DNA of 64,000 nucleotides, from NCBI GenBank assembly GCA_007674295.1, contig CM017455.1, forward strand, positions 62,001-126,000. The letters are read 5' to 3'. Numbering within the stretch: the first letter of the stretch is position 1; each line of letters begins with the position of its first letter. The position numbers and the translations under genes were made by a program. Shown here piece after piece: positions 9,050-19,051 of the stretch. This stretch comes from Antonospora locustae. Its lineage: Eukaryota; Microsporidia. The notes under the pieces were generated by a model. It searched no databases and was not told the DNA's origin. It saw only the letters and a list, made by a program, of their open reading frames with translations.

Positions 9050-11512
9050 TTATTCAAATTCTTTAGCTAAAGTTTTCAGCAACTCTCGATTATAGCTCTT
9101 TAGAACAATACCACTGTCTATGACTTTTCCAAAAAACAAATCTCCAAGTAGTCCAAAGCTAAAGTTAGACTTATCTAGGGAGTATACGTTGGCTTTAAAA
9201 GTATTCGGCAGAATCACATAATCATCTATTCCATTGAACATGTCGTTGAATGCAAGTTGATCACATTCAACAGGCTCTATGGATGCTTTGCAGCTGAGAT
9301 TAACCGAATAACCATAAAGATTATTAATCTTAATATTGAACGGCTGCGGCAGCTTAATTTCACCAAGTTCGTATTCAGATATATCACAAACTAGAATTTC
9401 TTTGTCGTTCATTAGTTCTTTTGAGCTCACTTTAAAAGGTCTTGCCATACTTTCTATTTTCAAAAAAACAACTCGTTCTTTCAGAAGAATTTTTCCTGTA
9501 AACCATATATTAGCAATACTTTTTAGGCAAAACACCTTCTCTGTCTTGTGAAATCGCCTATATGAAGGTCGTTCTATGAAATCATAATTGTTTTTAATTG
9601 GTCTTAAAGAATTCGTGTTTTCATTTTTATCCAAAGTAATTTTCTTTCTTTCGCTATTCATCTCTTTCAAGCTTAAGCTATTGCATTTGCTCTCTACTTC
9701 ACCATTATCTTTAATGTTTTTATAATTCATGGTTTCAGAGCCAGATAGAAGTACCTTATTCTCAGGCTCAAAAGGTCTTAGTTTTTCTATTGGGACTTTC
9801 TCACTTTTACTCTCTAATCTTGCTCTTGGATGTCTAGATCTCGTAACAAATCCCATTCTTACATTAGCATACTCTGTTAGTGCCTTTAAATCCTTATTTT
9901 CAAGCAGTTTTTGCAAAAAAATAGCTTCTACTTTTGCCATTGCATCACGTTGACCTAACTTTTTGAAGTATGATTTTAAAGTTGTTTTGTCTATTATGTT
10001 TCTCAGATAGAAACTTGTATACATCCTTAAGAGATTTCCCATATCCGTACACTTTTCACTTATATTTTCAGGTATACATGGGAAATAGTGGGATACAATA
10101 AAGATAGACTCTCTTGAGAAGTTTTTTGCATGATATTCATCGCATATAATCCTTTTCCATTCATCACTGACAGGACGATAGTAGTATATGTAATTTTCTA
10201 CCCGATCTCTATTGCTCTCTAAGCATTCTTTAAAAAGCAAAGCATTGGGAACCTCGTTTTCTAGACAAAACATCAGCACTTCCATTTTGAATTTTGGATA
10301 CATAGATAAGTTCAAAATCTCTTTAACTGCAAATTCATCCGGTCTATTCCATAAAATTCGCAATTTCGCTTGTTTTACGTAGTCTAAATCGCTGTGGAAA
10401 ATGGCAAAGAATTTGTTTTCATATTTTATATCCCTGTAGTCTTGAATTATTTCCTGCAAAAACCCTAACAAATGAAGTTGCTCTTCATCTCTGCAATGGG
10501 TATACATGCATAGTTTATTAAACACAAACTGTGACTGATTTGGATCTAGCATCAAGATAACATTTGCAGTGCAAAATGCAGTAAACAAGTCTCTTGAAAG
10601 CAATGGCTTCATTTTTTCAAGTAAAGCTCTTACTTCTTCTGTGCTGAAAGTTTCTCTTCTATTTAGTATTATGTTCATAGTACTTGCCAATCCACTGTAG
10701 TAAAGTTCATGCCCATTTCTTGATACAACTTTTTCAAAAAATTTGACAACTTCATCATTTTTAACAAACCTTATAGATGATGACTGAAGGCATTTTAATC
10801 CACACACAAATAGCTGGAAAGGGGCTACTCTGATAATGTTGAGAACATCTGACACAAGCTCGTACTCTTCTAAAAAGTGGCTATTTTTATCCAATAAATT
10901 TTCTATCAAAAGAAGGACGCGGGCTTTATTCTCCAAAGACCCCGATTGCATAATTTTTCTTATTCGCCTAGAAAAGCTAGTAAACGATTCGGGGTCAGCT
11001 ACACTAATGAGGAATTCTAGCGCTGAATTTCTCAAATCAGCATCTTTATCATGTAAGTCTTTTAAAAGAGTATTTGTACATTGTCCAAGCACATGTTCTG
11101 CTCCCCATTTCTTAATCAAATCGTTTTCTCCAAAACCAATATTCAAACTTTTGTTCTTTGAACCTGAATTGGTGCTAATTGTCCGTTCTTTGCAATGAGA
11201 TGAAGTATTCACTGAAGAGGATATTCGTTGATCAGTGCCGCAACAATACCGGAGATAGTAGTTTACTAGTCGTTTTAAAGAAGCATCTCGCGTATCGCTT
11301 ATCTGTAGAACATATGGATAATAAAATGCATATTCCTTGCCTCTTTGTATCATACAAATTATTTTCTTAAGCCCTTCTTTTTGAATACTCAAGCAGGAGC
11401 TATTTAGATCGCTAATGATATTTGGTCCCGTAAAGTCTTCTTCTAAAAAGCCTTGGGTTGCATGTACAGAGTATCCAAGTTCTTTAATCATTTTGAAAGC
11501 ATTTGAAATCAT
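9050..11512 (-). CDS. Beta-adaptin-like large subunit of an AP clathrin-adaptor complex
   Basis: An 820-residue helical-repeat protein. The start region carries the beta-adaptin signature: SIQKEGLKKIICMIQRGKE, then FYYPYVLQI and LKRLVNYYLRYCC. The trunk (about residues 20-600) is built of HEAT/ARM-like helices; a polar hinge (about 600-690) leads to a C-terminal beta-rich segment, the position of the ear. Adaptor complexes select cargo for vesicles at the Golgi and endosomes. Which AP complex it belongs to (AP-1/2 or AP-3) I cannot decide; the sequence is fast-evolving. The first in-frame ATG is 11512; a second at 11491 also precedes the domain. No CCC signal is visible. Confidence 0.7.
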   Translation of the reverse strand: MISNAFKMIKELGYSVHATQGFLEEDFTGPNIISDLNSSCLSIQKEGLKKIICMIQRGKEYAFYYPYVLQISDTRDASLKRLVNYYLRYCCGTDQRISSSVNTSSHCKERTISTNSGSKNKSLNIGFGENDLIKKWGAEHVLGQCTNTLLKDLHDKDADLRNSALEFLISVADPESFTSFSRRIRKIMQSGSLENKARVLLLIENLLDKNSHFLEEYELVSDVLNIIRVAPFQLFVCGLKCLQSSSIRFVKNDEVVKFFEKVVSRNGHELYYSGLASTMNIILNRRETFSTEEVRALLEKMKPLLSRDLFTAFCTANVILMLDPNQSQFVFNKLCMYTHCRDEEQLHLLGFLQEIIQDYRDIKYENKFFAIFHSDLDYVKQAKLRILWNRPDEFAVKEILNLSMYPKFKMEVLMFCLENEVPNALLFKECLESNRDRVENYIYYYRPVSDEWKRIICDEYHAKNFSRESIFIVSHYFPCIPENISEKCTDMGNLLRMYTSFYLRNIIDKTTLKSYFKKLGQRDAMAKVEAIFLQKLLENKDLKALTEYANVRMGFVTRSRHPRARLESKSEKVPIEKLRPFEPENKVLLSGSETMNYKNIKDNGEVESKCNSLSLKEMNSERKKITLDKNENTNSLRPIKNNYDFIERPSYRRFHKTEKVFCLKSIANIWFTGKILLKERVVFLKIESMARPFKVSSKELMNDKEILVCDISEYELGEIKLPQPFNIKINNLYGYSVNLSCKASIEPVECDQLAFNDMFNGIDDYVILPNTFKANVYSLDKSNFSFGLLGDLFFGKVIDSGIVLKSYNRELLKTLAKEFE

Positions 11513-11716
11513 ATGTAAATAAAATAACTTTCTTAATAAACACCAGATATGTTTCAATAAATATAAACAAATTGAAACGCAAAATAAACATAAACAGAAT
11601 CTTGAAATCAGTGTTTGTATTGTAAATTTGATACTTTAATTATAAAGTGGCACTGTGATTTTTATCATTTACAAGTATAAACAAGGTAGGTCAAATCACG
11701 AAAACATTCCAATGAT

Positions 11717-12556
11717 TTATTTTCTTATAAAGAAGTATTCATATATGAATTCTGGAGCAATTTCCTTAGAAGTAGATGATTCCGTTACCAGAAATTCCTC
11801 ATGAATGCAATGTTTGTTATTTAGAGTTGTATTATGCTTTGAGATATCCTCTCCAGCATCAGTTTCCATCAAATGTTTCCAATGTTCATGAGCATTTTTT
11901 ACAACCTTTATAGCATATTCTCTGTTTACATACTCTCCGTTAAAACCAAAACGGTTTGAGGGTGACCCGTTTGGTATTTTATAATCACGAAACCATGCAA
12001 GTGTAGAACTAAGTAGGGCAGGATATACTTTATCAACATCGTCAATGTCGTTTAGGAGTTTCGCATTTTCGTCCTCTGTATCTATTACCACAATCTTCCA
12101 ATCACATTCTCCATCATCAATGAGAGCTAGTCCTCCGAGAATTTTCGCTTTATACACCTCTCCTATCTTCTTGCGCTTTTTTCCAATTTCAATAATGTCT
12201 ATCGGATCGTTATCTCCAAACTCTCCAGTGAACCCGTCCTTTACTTTAGGATTTTCCCATGTTTGTGGAATCGCACCATAGTTCCATGGGTACCCTTTAA
12301 AAGGAAAAACATTTGAAACAAATCTTACCTGATTCTTTTTAATATCTTGCATAATTGGATTAAACCTCTCTTTTTTATTCATTTCTAATTTTGCATTTTC
12401 AAATCGTGGGATCTCGTTAAAAACAGTTATGATACTATCTCCTTTGTCTTGATATATAGAGATATCATGAAATGGTGATATTATTTTGCTATTTTCTTGC
12501 ATGTATACTTTAAAAGTTTTGGTATATTTTTCTCCCGTGCATATCTGCTTATACAT
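11717..12556 (-). CDS. IPP1: Inorganic pyrophosphatase (family I)
   Basis: A 279-residue cytosolic soluble pyrophosphatase, which hydrolyses PPi to two phosphates and pulls biosynthetic reactions forward. Active-site elements are visible: RFNPIMQDIKKNQ, YPWNYGAIPQTW (about residues 89-100), the metal-binding D-N-D-P-I-D at 115-120, and DDGECDWKI near 147-155. Length matches fungal IPP1. The ATG is preceded by ATACCC, the CCC start element. It is on the same strand as beta-adaptin, about 200 bp upstream of it. Confidence 0.96.
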   Translation of the reverse strand: MYKQICTGEKYTKTFKVYMQENSKIISPFHDISIYQDKGDSIITVFNEIPRFENAKLEMNKKERFNPIMQDIKKNQVRFVSNVFPFKGYPWNYGAIPQTWENPKVKDGFTGEFGDNDPIDIIEIGKKRKKIGEVYKAKILGGLALIDDGECDWKIVVIDTEDENAKLLNDIDDVDKVYPALLSSTLAWFRDYKIPNGSPSNRFGFNGEYVNREYAIKVVKNAHEHWKHLMETDAGEDISKHNTTLNNKHCIHEEFLVTESSTSKEIAPEFIYEYFFIRK

Positions 12557-13732
12557 ATGGGTATTTCATATTAAAAAATAAATTAGACAAAAATTTGTAT
12601 ATATTCCTGTCAATGAATTCTTTATGTTTATGCTTACTTATACAAAATCTAATAACGAGCTCTTAGTTTGTTCTGATTTATACATACAAAGGCTATTTTC
12701 ATATGATTTTTTGTTTCAAATTAGCTTAACAACCATGCATTTTTAGAAACACGTTTATTGTATGAGAATATTGGTGGTTTATTCAGAAGGATATTTCCAT
12801 ACATTCTGATGGTTATTTTATGAAATAACTAACAGGAACTGTTTAAACTATAGACTCAATAAACATAATCACCTTTTTGCTTTATACTTTTTCATATTAT
12901 CAATCTTACTTTAAATTATTCTGAATATAACTTCATAAATAAGCTTATTATGTATATTTCGAGGTTTTTTTTGCATTTTAACTTCTATTATTGTAAAATG
13001 CAAACTTATATTATGTGTTGATTTAACAGTGCACTTTCCTATTAATACATTGTTCTTACATTTGCATATAGTTCAAATAACATATTTAAAATGACTAAGT
13101 ACCTCAGAAAAATATTAAACGTTATAAATTACAAAATTCGAATATATAGAATTTATAATCAGCGCTATTCATAAAATGAATAAGGAATTAGATGAAGACA
13201 TATACATGCAAAAGAGTGTTATTGATGATCTGTTATAAGAATGTAAAGTTGTTTATACTACATTCATTACATTTGTTATCAATGAAATTATAAAATAACA
13301 AAAAGTGCAGAATTAGATTAGTTTAACGTCAGTAAAATAATTAAGGAATCGGGATATCTCTTTTTTTTCAAGTAAATAGATAATTCAATTATGAAAATCA
13401 TAGGTATCACAAAAAAGTAGTTTATAACATATTAGCATTAGCATAAAATGTTTTTATACACCTAATAGGTCTGATACGTAAAGAGAGGATTTCTATGACT
13501 AGTTATTAACAATAAGAATCAGATCAATTAGGTAAAAATTCAAACAAACGTTGTAAACATTTTATAAAAAAGCAAGCACAAAAATAAGGAAGCTTTATTT
13601 TGTTTGAGAGTTTTTATGTACCTACATACAGTTCTTTTAATAAATAAATTTCATCTTAGAATAAAAAATGTCTAAACCCAGTTTAGATGTCATAGTAAAC
13701 AAAAATTTTTATACTTTTTCAAAATCACCCTT
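12557..13732. other. Long AT-rich intergenic region with repeat copy D
   Basis: About 1.2 kb between the divergent pyrophosphatase and cofilin genes. It holds a degenerate repeat copy (12790-12875); otherwise I see no open frame, tRNA or structured element. Confidence 0.5.
12790..12875. repeat. Degenerate dispersed repeat, copy D
   Basis: ATTTCCATA, a spacer, GTTTAAACTATAGACTCAATAAAC matches copies B and C in order. It is the most diverged member that still keeps the AGACTCAATAAAC core. Confidence 0.45.
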
Positions 13733-14200
13733 ATGGTGACTGTGCCGGACGGATTCAATGAAGTTATGGAGCTCACTAACAAAGTTAGATCAAGAGAACT
13801 TGTGTACGTGGTATTTACTGTTGACCCCATTAATCCTGTAAGGTATCGAGTTATAAAAGTATTAAAAAACAATTTTCAGAGTTCAGCAAGAGACAAAATG
13901 CTTAAGAATGATATTGTTGAAAACTTATACAAGCTTAGATCAGATATCAGCGATGGTATGGGATATTTTGTGATATATGATTTCGGATTTTATAAAAGCG
14001 ATGAAAGTTTTAGAAACATTCTTTGTCTTATTTCAATAATACCTGATACGCTTAAGGTTAATGCAAGAGTAGCCTTTTCTACGTTGTCATTACAACTACC
14101 TGCAATGTTAAATGTGGAAAAGCACATTCCGTACAACAATACAAATGACATATCATTTGAGGACATTTCAAGAATATGCATGGCGCATAAACCTAATTAA
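13733..14200 (+). CDS. ADF/cofilin-like actin-binding protein
   Basis: A 155-residue protein with an ADF-homology fold. The central part has DGMGYFVIYDFGFYKSDE, corresponding to the family's YVVYDF strand, then ILCLISIIPDTLKVNARVAF, the region equivalent to the W-x-P-D-x-A-x-V-R/K-x-K-M actin-binding helix, and a C-terminal N-DISFEDISR helix. Cofilins sever and depolymerise actin filaments; GMF is the main alternative. CCCTT directly precedes the ATG. It sits just upstream of a Rho-type GTPase on the same strand, another actin regulator, though separated by about 250 bp. Confidence 0.75.
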   Translation: MVTVPDGFNEVMELTNKVRSRELVYVVFTVDPINPVRYRVIKVLKNNFQSSARDKMLKNDIVENLYKLRSDISDGMGYFVIYDFGFYKSDESFRNILCLISIIPDTLKVNARVAFSTLSLQLPAMLNVEKHIPYNNTNDISFEDISRICMAHKPN

Positions 14201-14446
14201 GAACTTGTAGTAATAGTGTATTGTCTAAATTTTTATGATGATTACAAACACATATTGGTTAAGAAAAGATGCTTTTTTGATGTATCTGTTTTTATTTCAT
14301 GCAATGTTCAAACAATTTATAGGGTCAATTAAGCTTTCATTACAATTATACAAAGAAAAAATTCCTCGTGACATTTTCTAGCTTTGGTATTTACGATTGG
14401 CTAGTATCCTCCTTTTTTCGATTTTATTCAAAAAGTTTTTGAAGGT

Positions 14447-15040
14447 ATGGCTGCTCCAAAACAAGTATGTACAGGAAAGGTTGTTTTAGTGGGAGATGGT
14501 GCCTCTGGGAAAACATGCCTATTAGAAGTTTTCAAAAGAAACAAGTTTCCTGAGGACTATATTCCAACTGTAGTTGACAATTTTGTGAAAGACGTTCAGA
14601 TAGATGATAATAGGATAGTATCATTAACACTTTGGGATACAGCAGGCCAAGAAGCATATGACTCTGTGAGACCAATGAGCTACACGATGACTGATCTCCT
14701 GCTTCTTTGCTATTCCATAGAAAATAAGGACATGTTACCAAACATAACAGAAAAGTGGATACCAGAAATAAAGAACTTTTGTCCATCAACAAGCTTTTTT
14801 ATCGTAGGACTGAAGAAAGACATACGAAATAGCCAGGACTGTCTAATGGATTATGAGAAAGTGGTTCCATACGAGATGGGAGAGGCAATTGCAAGAGAAA
14901 ACGATGCCTCTATGTTTTTTGAATGTTCTGCAAAAACAGGAGAAAACGTATCAGAGATTTTCAGACAAGCAGCATTATATATTCTGGAAAACAAAAAAAA
15001 ACAAACTTCAAGAAGAATAAGTCGATGCTTATGTTGCTAA
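14447..15040 (+). CDS. Rho-family small GTPase
   Basis: A 197-residue GTPase. Motifs: P-loop GDGASGKT (16-23), switch I YIPTVVDNF with the key Thr at about 41, switch II WDTAGQE (63-69), VGLKKDIR in the position of the guanine-specificity motif, and ECSAKTGENV (G5). A short Rho insert region follows DIR. The C-terminus is basic and ends C-L-C-C, a CAAX-type box suggesting prenylation. It likely governs polarity and actin at the plasma membrane; RHO1 or CDC42/RAC identity cannot be settled by eye. The Gly12-equivalent is kept. No CCC element is seen upstream. Confidence 0.93.
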   Translation: MAAPKQVCTGKVVLVGDGASGKTCLLEVFKRNKFPEDYIPTVVDNFVKDVQIDDNRIVSLTLWDTAGQEAYDSVRPMSYTMTDLLLLCYSIENKDMLPNITEKWIPEIKNFCPSTSFFIVGLKKDIRNSQDCLMDYEKVVPYEMGEAIARENDASMFFECSAKTGENVSEIFRQAALYILENKKKQTSRRISRCLCC

Positions 15041-15495
15041 ATAAAACCTTTCACATTTAAACAATTTTATGATAATAATGAAATTATGCAGTTGAGTTAG
15101 TTTGCTTTTAAACTTCAATTTCGAAATTTATATACAAAGTTGTTGGTAGAATTTACAACCAGCAGTATAAGGTACTCTAAGATGCATAGATATAAAATAA
15201 GATGTAATATCTTAAATATGCACAAAAAATAGAGAACTAATGTGTAATGCGAATAAATTTAGTTCACACTCGCTTTAAACTAAAGATCTTACTTAATGTT
15301 ACAGGATGTTCAGACTATGTTTCTGTTAGTTTTTGAATAGCAATGGAGATAAATATGTTTCTTATGTTTTAATACTAATCTAGCTCAGTTGCATCTGAAA
15401 ACTATATTTTTTTATTGTTAGTTCCGATGAGAGTTAAATAAAGAGATGATAGTGTTTTTATTACTTTGAATTGTTTGAAAGTTTGAAGGCCCTAG
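15041..15495. other. Intergenic, no gene supported
   Basis: About 450 bp of AT-rich sequence. A GGAGATAAATA string near 15344 is shared with repeat copies C and E, but the flanks do not align convincingly. Confidence 0.4.
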
Positions 15496-15756
15496 ATGTA
15501 TAAGAAAAAGAGAATACCCGACATACAAAGCTTACTTAGAGAAGTTGAGAAGTGGGAAGCTGAAAATAAGGGAGGAAAAGAGAAAATTAAATATATGAGA
15601 AAGCAAGTAGAGGATCTTGGTGGAAATATAAAAAGGCATTTTATACCACTTAAGCATAGGTTTTTACTAAAAAAGCATGCAGACAAAAAGAAACAAGTCA
15701 AAAAAGAAGATATGGCAAGTCGTGGCATCAAAAAAAGGACCAGAGGTAAGGTTTGA
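15496..15756 (+). CDS. Small very basic hypothetical protein, 86 aa
   Basis: I do not recognise it. The N-terminal half is a charged helix (REVEKWEAENKGGKEK), and the C-terminal half is lysine- and arginine-rich, ending IKKRTRGKV, as in small nucleolar or ribosome-assembly proteins; that is only a composition argument. GGCCCTAG directly before the ATG is the CCC start signal, which makes a real gene likely. It stands alone between intergenic gaps. Confidence 0.65.
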   Translation: MYKKKRIPDIQSLLREVEKWEAENKGGKEKIKYMRKQVEDLGGNIKRHFIPLKHRFLLKKHADKKKQVKKEDMASRGIKKRTRGKV

Positions 15757-16157
15757 TATTATGCAGCATTTTTGCTTTTGACACATCTGAAAAGTTACAA
15801 TATTAAGAACAAAACATATCTGGACTTGTACGTATATTTATTTAGTTTCAAAATTAGTTGTTATTTTCTTCACAAATCTCTGAAAGTCCTAATGGAAATT
15901 AAAGACGTAATTTTTTGCAGATGAAAAACAAGAAATAAGTTGTTTAGATAAAAGAGATTAGAATTAGATGGCAACTTAGACTATTAAAGAGGACTTTATC
16001 ATTTGAGCATGTTTATTTTGAAGAATACATTGTAATAGAGCATAGAATTGGACCTTATAAGGAAAATAATAAGTTTTATATAAAAGAAATTAACATACTA
16101 GTCATATGGCTAACAATAAGTTTTTTCTTACAATTAACTTTGCATTTTCCGTATTCT
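15757..16157. other. Intergenic between convergent genes, nothing recognised
   Basis: About 400 bp of AT-rich sequence without open frames or repeats that I can support. Confidence 0.5.
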
Positions 16158-17048
16158 TTAGATATCACTAGAGGCATCAGCATGGTTTTGGCTTGTATCT
16201 ACATTTTTAATTACAAGAACGGAGTATAGCTCACAAACTTTAAGTTCGTCATCTGTTAATTTATTTTGAATCATTTTATTATACAAAAAAATATTCTTTT
16301 TAACGTTTCTGTTAAAATAAGTCAAAAAATCCGTATATTCCACTATTTTGAGTCCTGTTGAATTACATTCTTCGTTAAGAGCATTCATATCTACTAAATA
16401 TTCAATACAATTATCGAGAGAATTGGAGAGTGTAAACATATATTCTATGCCGAGTTTGCAACTAATGGACTGTATCTGTTCATAAGGCATCACAAAATTA
16501 ACAGAGTAAAAATTATTTCCATATTTATTTCCATATTTTTTGTATCTACGTAACAGTACCTCGCTATTTGGCACACTTGCTATAACTTTCCCATTTGAGC
16601 TTAAATGATTTTTTATATTTTGTAATGTAGTTCTTAATGTATTCATGGACATAAAAGCATAATGCAAGCTAAATTGTATTGAAATAACGTCAAACTTCGT
16701 ACCAATATGAAACAAGCTGTTGTATGTATCTCTAACCAAGAATTCAGCCTGAAATTTGAAGTAAGATGACTGATATCTTTTTTTTGCATTATCTATACTG
16801 TTTTTCGATATGTCCAATCCATAATACCTTCTTATTCTTCTAGCTGCGAATTTCTTTAGATCACCTCCTTTTCCACAACCAACATCTAGAATAGTACTAT
16901 TTTCAGGGACATGCTCATTTATTAACATACTTTTTATGAAGTTGTTCATTTTTCTTATATTTATTGTTTCCATTACTTCTCTTTTTTCCGGTCCCACATC
17001 TTTAATATTGTCGTAATGTTCTTTAATTCGTTTTTGGTTAGAGTCCAT
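16158..17048 (-). CDS. ABD1: mRNA cap guanine-N7 methyltransferase
   Basis: A 296-residue class I methyltransferase of the ABD1 type, which methylates the cap guanine of nascent Pol II transcripts using S-adenosylmethionine. Visible: the N-terminal RKMNNFIKSMLI helix, motif I ILDVGCGKGGDLKKF (about residues 63-77), YYGLDISKNSI (motif II), and FDVISIQFSLHYAF (about 128-141), the Q-F-x-x-H-Y element that contacts the cap. Length is near the E. cuniculi enzyme class and shorter than yeast, lacking the disordered N-terminus. CCCC lies 10 nt before the ATG. Confidence 0.93.
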   Translation of the reverse strand: MDSNQKRIKEHYDNIKDVGPEKREVMETINIRKMNNFIKSMLINEHVPENSTILDVGCGKGGDLKKFAARRIRRYYGLDISKNSIDNAKKRYQSSYFKFQAEFLVRDTYNSLFHIGTKFDVISIQFSLHYAFMSMNTLRTTLQNIKNHLSSNGKVIASVPNSEVLLRRYKKYGNKYGNNFYSVNFVMPYEQIQSISCKLGIEYMFTLSNSLDNCIEYLVDMNALNEECNSTGLKIVEYTDFLTYFNRNVKKNIFLYNKMIQNKLTDDELKVCELYSVLVIKNVDTSQNHADASSDI

Positions 17049-17135
17049 GTTGCTAGAAGGGGATAATGATTATGATTAACACACTGAAACTTTCATATTG
17101 CCAACATAAACCCAAGCAGATGTTATGATACAGTT

Positions 17136-17537
17136 TTAACAAGATCTGTTTATATCATTCAGTATGCTATCTACTTCTTCTAGAGAATACACTTTTCTGT
17201 TTTGTTTGGCCTTTTGTTTTAATAACGAAATGTTTTTTTTTATTATAAACTCACTTAATCTGGATTCTTTGGTCAGATGGACTTCGACGGATTTTTTGTA
17301 TTTAAGTGAATCTAATGCGGACAATAAGTTACATTGATTGTTAACTTCTCCTGCAACAGAGTGAGCTTCTTCATCATAGCGTTTGCGCTTCACTTCATTT
17401 GTAAAGTTCCCAAAGAATTCGTCTAAATCATCGTTGTACAAAAATTTTTCGGGTGTCTCTATAGCTTCTAGTACCTCTAGTACATCTTCGTCTATATTTA
17501 TGTTCTCATCTACCAAATCTGTGATCACCATAGGCAT
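17136..17537 (-). CDS. Hypothetical acidic protein, 133 aa
   Basis: I do not recognise the family. The N-terminal half is strongly acidic (DENINIDEDVLEVLEAIE); the C-terminal half is helical with KKNISLLKQKAKQNRKVY. It begins at 17537 with ATG and a second ATG six bases on. It shares only 30 bp with the divergent GPN3 gene, so transcription of the two is probably coupled. The minus-strand frame stays open back into GPN3, but no ATG lies there, so the start is confined to the intergenic side. Confidence 0.6.
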   Translation of the reverse strand: MPMVITDLVDENINIDEDVLEVLEAIETPEKFLYNDDLDEFFGNFTNEVKRKRYDEEAHSVAGEVNNQCNLLSALDSLKYKKSVEVHLTKESRLSEFIIKKNISLLKQKAKQNRKVYSLEEVDSILNDINRSC

Positions 17538-17567
17538 AAAATTTATTTTTACTTGAGAAATCAAAGC
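17538..17567. promoter_or_regulatory. 30-bp divergent promoter space
   Basis: Only 30 bp separate the ATG of the acidic protein (minus) from the ATG of GPN3 (plus). The space is A/T-rich and has no CCC run on either strand, so both core promoters must overlap each other or the opposite coding region. Confidence 0.6.
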
Positions 17568-18323
17568 ATGGGTTACGCGCTTTTTGTTATAGGACCAGCT
17601 GGTTCGGGTAAGACGACATTTTGCAAGCAACTTGTGGAATATGGATTGAGTGTCGGGAGAGTTTTCAAGCTAGCTAACTTGGACCCAGCTAACATAGATG
17701 AGCAAACATCATATATACTAGATATTCGTGAATACGTTACAATTGATGAGGTGCAAGAAAGTACAGACTTAGGACCAAATGGCGGACTAATGCTGACATT
17801 AGAAGAATTTGCCACAAATATACAAGATTTTGAAATTGAAGATATATATAATGATTATGTAATTTTTGATTGCCCAGGACAACTAGAATTATTCACACAC
17901 TCTAATACAATTTGTAATATAGTCAAACAGATAGAAAAATATTCTTCGGTTGCTGCAGTATATCTAATGGAGTCTCAGTTCTTAATGGACACTAATAAAT
18001 ATTTACATGGATGTTTAACTGCATTAATAGCAACAGCTAAGTTAGAGCTTCCACATATGAACATTCTTACAAAAACAGATATGATAGACTCAGATAAGGA
18101 TCCATTAGAAATACAGGAAAACCTAAGAGATTTACTTATGAAAAACAACACACACGTGAATCTTTCGGTGAAAATATACGATTTTTTGAGTGAAAATGGT
18201 TTTATTGTCTTTAAGCCATTATTCTGGGACGATGAGAATTGTATGTTCAATATAATGTATGAGATTGATTTATTAATGCATTACTGGGATGATGCAGAAC
18301 TAAAAGATTCTTTTCATGAATAA
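17568..18323 (+). CDS. GPN3: GPN-loop GTPase, GPN3 type
   Basis: A 251-residue GTPase needed for assembly and nuclear import of RNA polymerase II. Motifs: P-loop GPAGSGKTT (9-17), the signature Gly-Pro-Asn loop G-P-N-G-G at 69-73, FDCPGQLELFTH (100-111), and NILTKTDM in the position of the base-specificity motif. ESQFLMDTNKY resembles the SQF element of GPN3 rather than the SHY element of GPN2, so I assign GPN3; GPN2 is the alternative. The ATG at 17568 gives an N-terminus starting right at the first beta strand, as in the family. Confidence 0.88.
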   Translation: MGYALFVIGPAGSGKTTFCKQLVEYGLSVGRVFKLANLDPANIDEQTSYILDIREYVTIDEVQESTDLGPNGGLMLTLEEFATNIQDFEIEDIYNDYVIFDCPGQLELFTHSNTICNIVKQIEKYSSVAAVYLMESQFLMDTNKYLHGCLTALIATAKLELPHMNILTKTDMIDSDKDPLEIQENLRDLLMKNNTHVNLSVKIYDFLSENGFIVFKPLFWDDENCMFNIMYEIDLLMHYWDDAELKDSFHE

Positions 18324-19051
18324 TCCTTTATCCTGTAATATGTTATAAAAGGACGTTTTTGTCTGATAAATTACTTATACAATTAAGCAAACCGCAGAAA
18401 ACATAAGGCCATAAATAAACTAATGAGTTTACTTATATTTTAACATGAGCATCAAACAATAGAGATAATATTATCAAGTTGTTTTTAAATATATACATTA
18501 AGAATCCTCTGTATTTATGATTGTTAAAAGCAAAGACTATTATTTTTATTATAATGTAGAGAAACAAATACTTCTAGGAGGGATGGGATGCAGCTAATCC
18601 ACTGCATACATTGGTGTCAACAGTCACCTTACTGTGTGAAATCATTCTCAATAAGTTGCGATGCTCTGTGCATGATCACTGTGTAAGAACCTTAGTGAAC
18701 CAAAATGTAACAGACATATTATTGGAAACAACAATGAGACGCCTTATAAAGATTTTCCAAATGGAATTTTAGTAAAAGTTTTAACTTAAAAATATAGCGA
18801 GATAGTGCATGAAATAATAACAAACTACGAAAAGGCTAGTCCATTTATACATGCATTATTTCGTAATTTGAACACAAAAATTTGCACTTGATTATGTATG
18901 ACCATGTTAAATCAGTTGTTTAAGATATGATATAATATAAAAAACATAAGATAAAGCAATTCTGAACGACATTGGTACTTTATCAATCAATATCTAATAT
19001 AAAAGATATAAATTCATCTTACACTTTTATAATCATCGCCAGTCTTGCATA
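18324..19051. other. Intergenic with a GC-elevated, possibly relict segment
   Basis: About 730 bp. Roughly 18575-18760 is clearly richer in G and C than the flanks and is open in a frame with no suitable ATG upstream (it starts after TAG and ends at TAG near 18770). It looks like a decayed coding fragment rather than a gene. Confidence 0.4.

Noticed and set aside
9050..11557. Longer start of the adaptin at 11557
   Set aside because: The codon there is TTG; the first ATG is at 11512.
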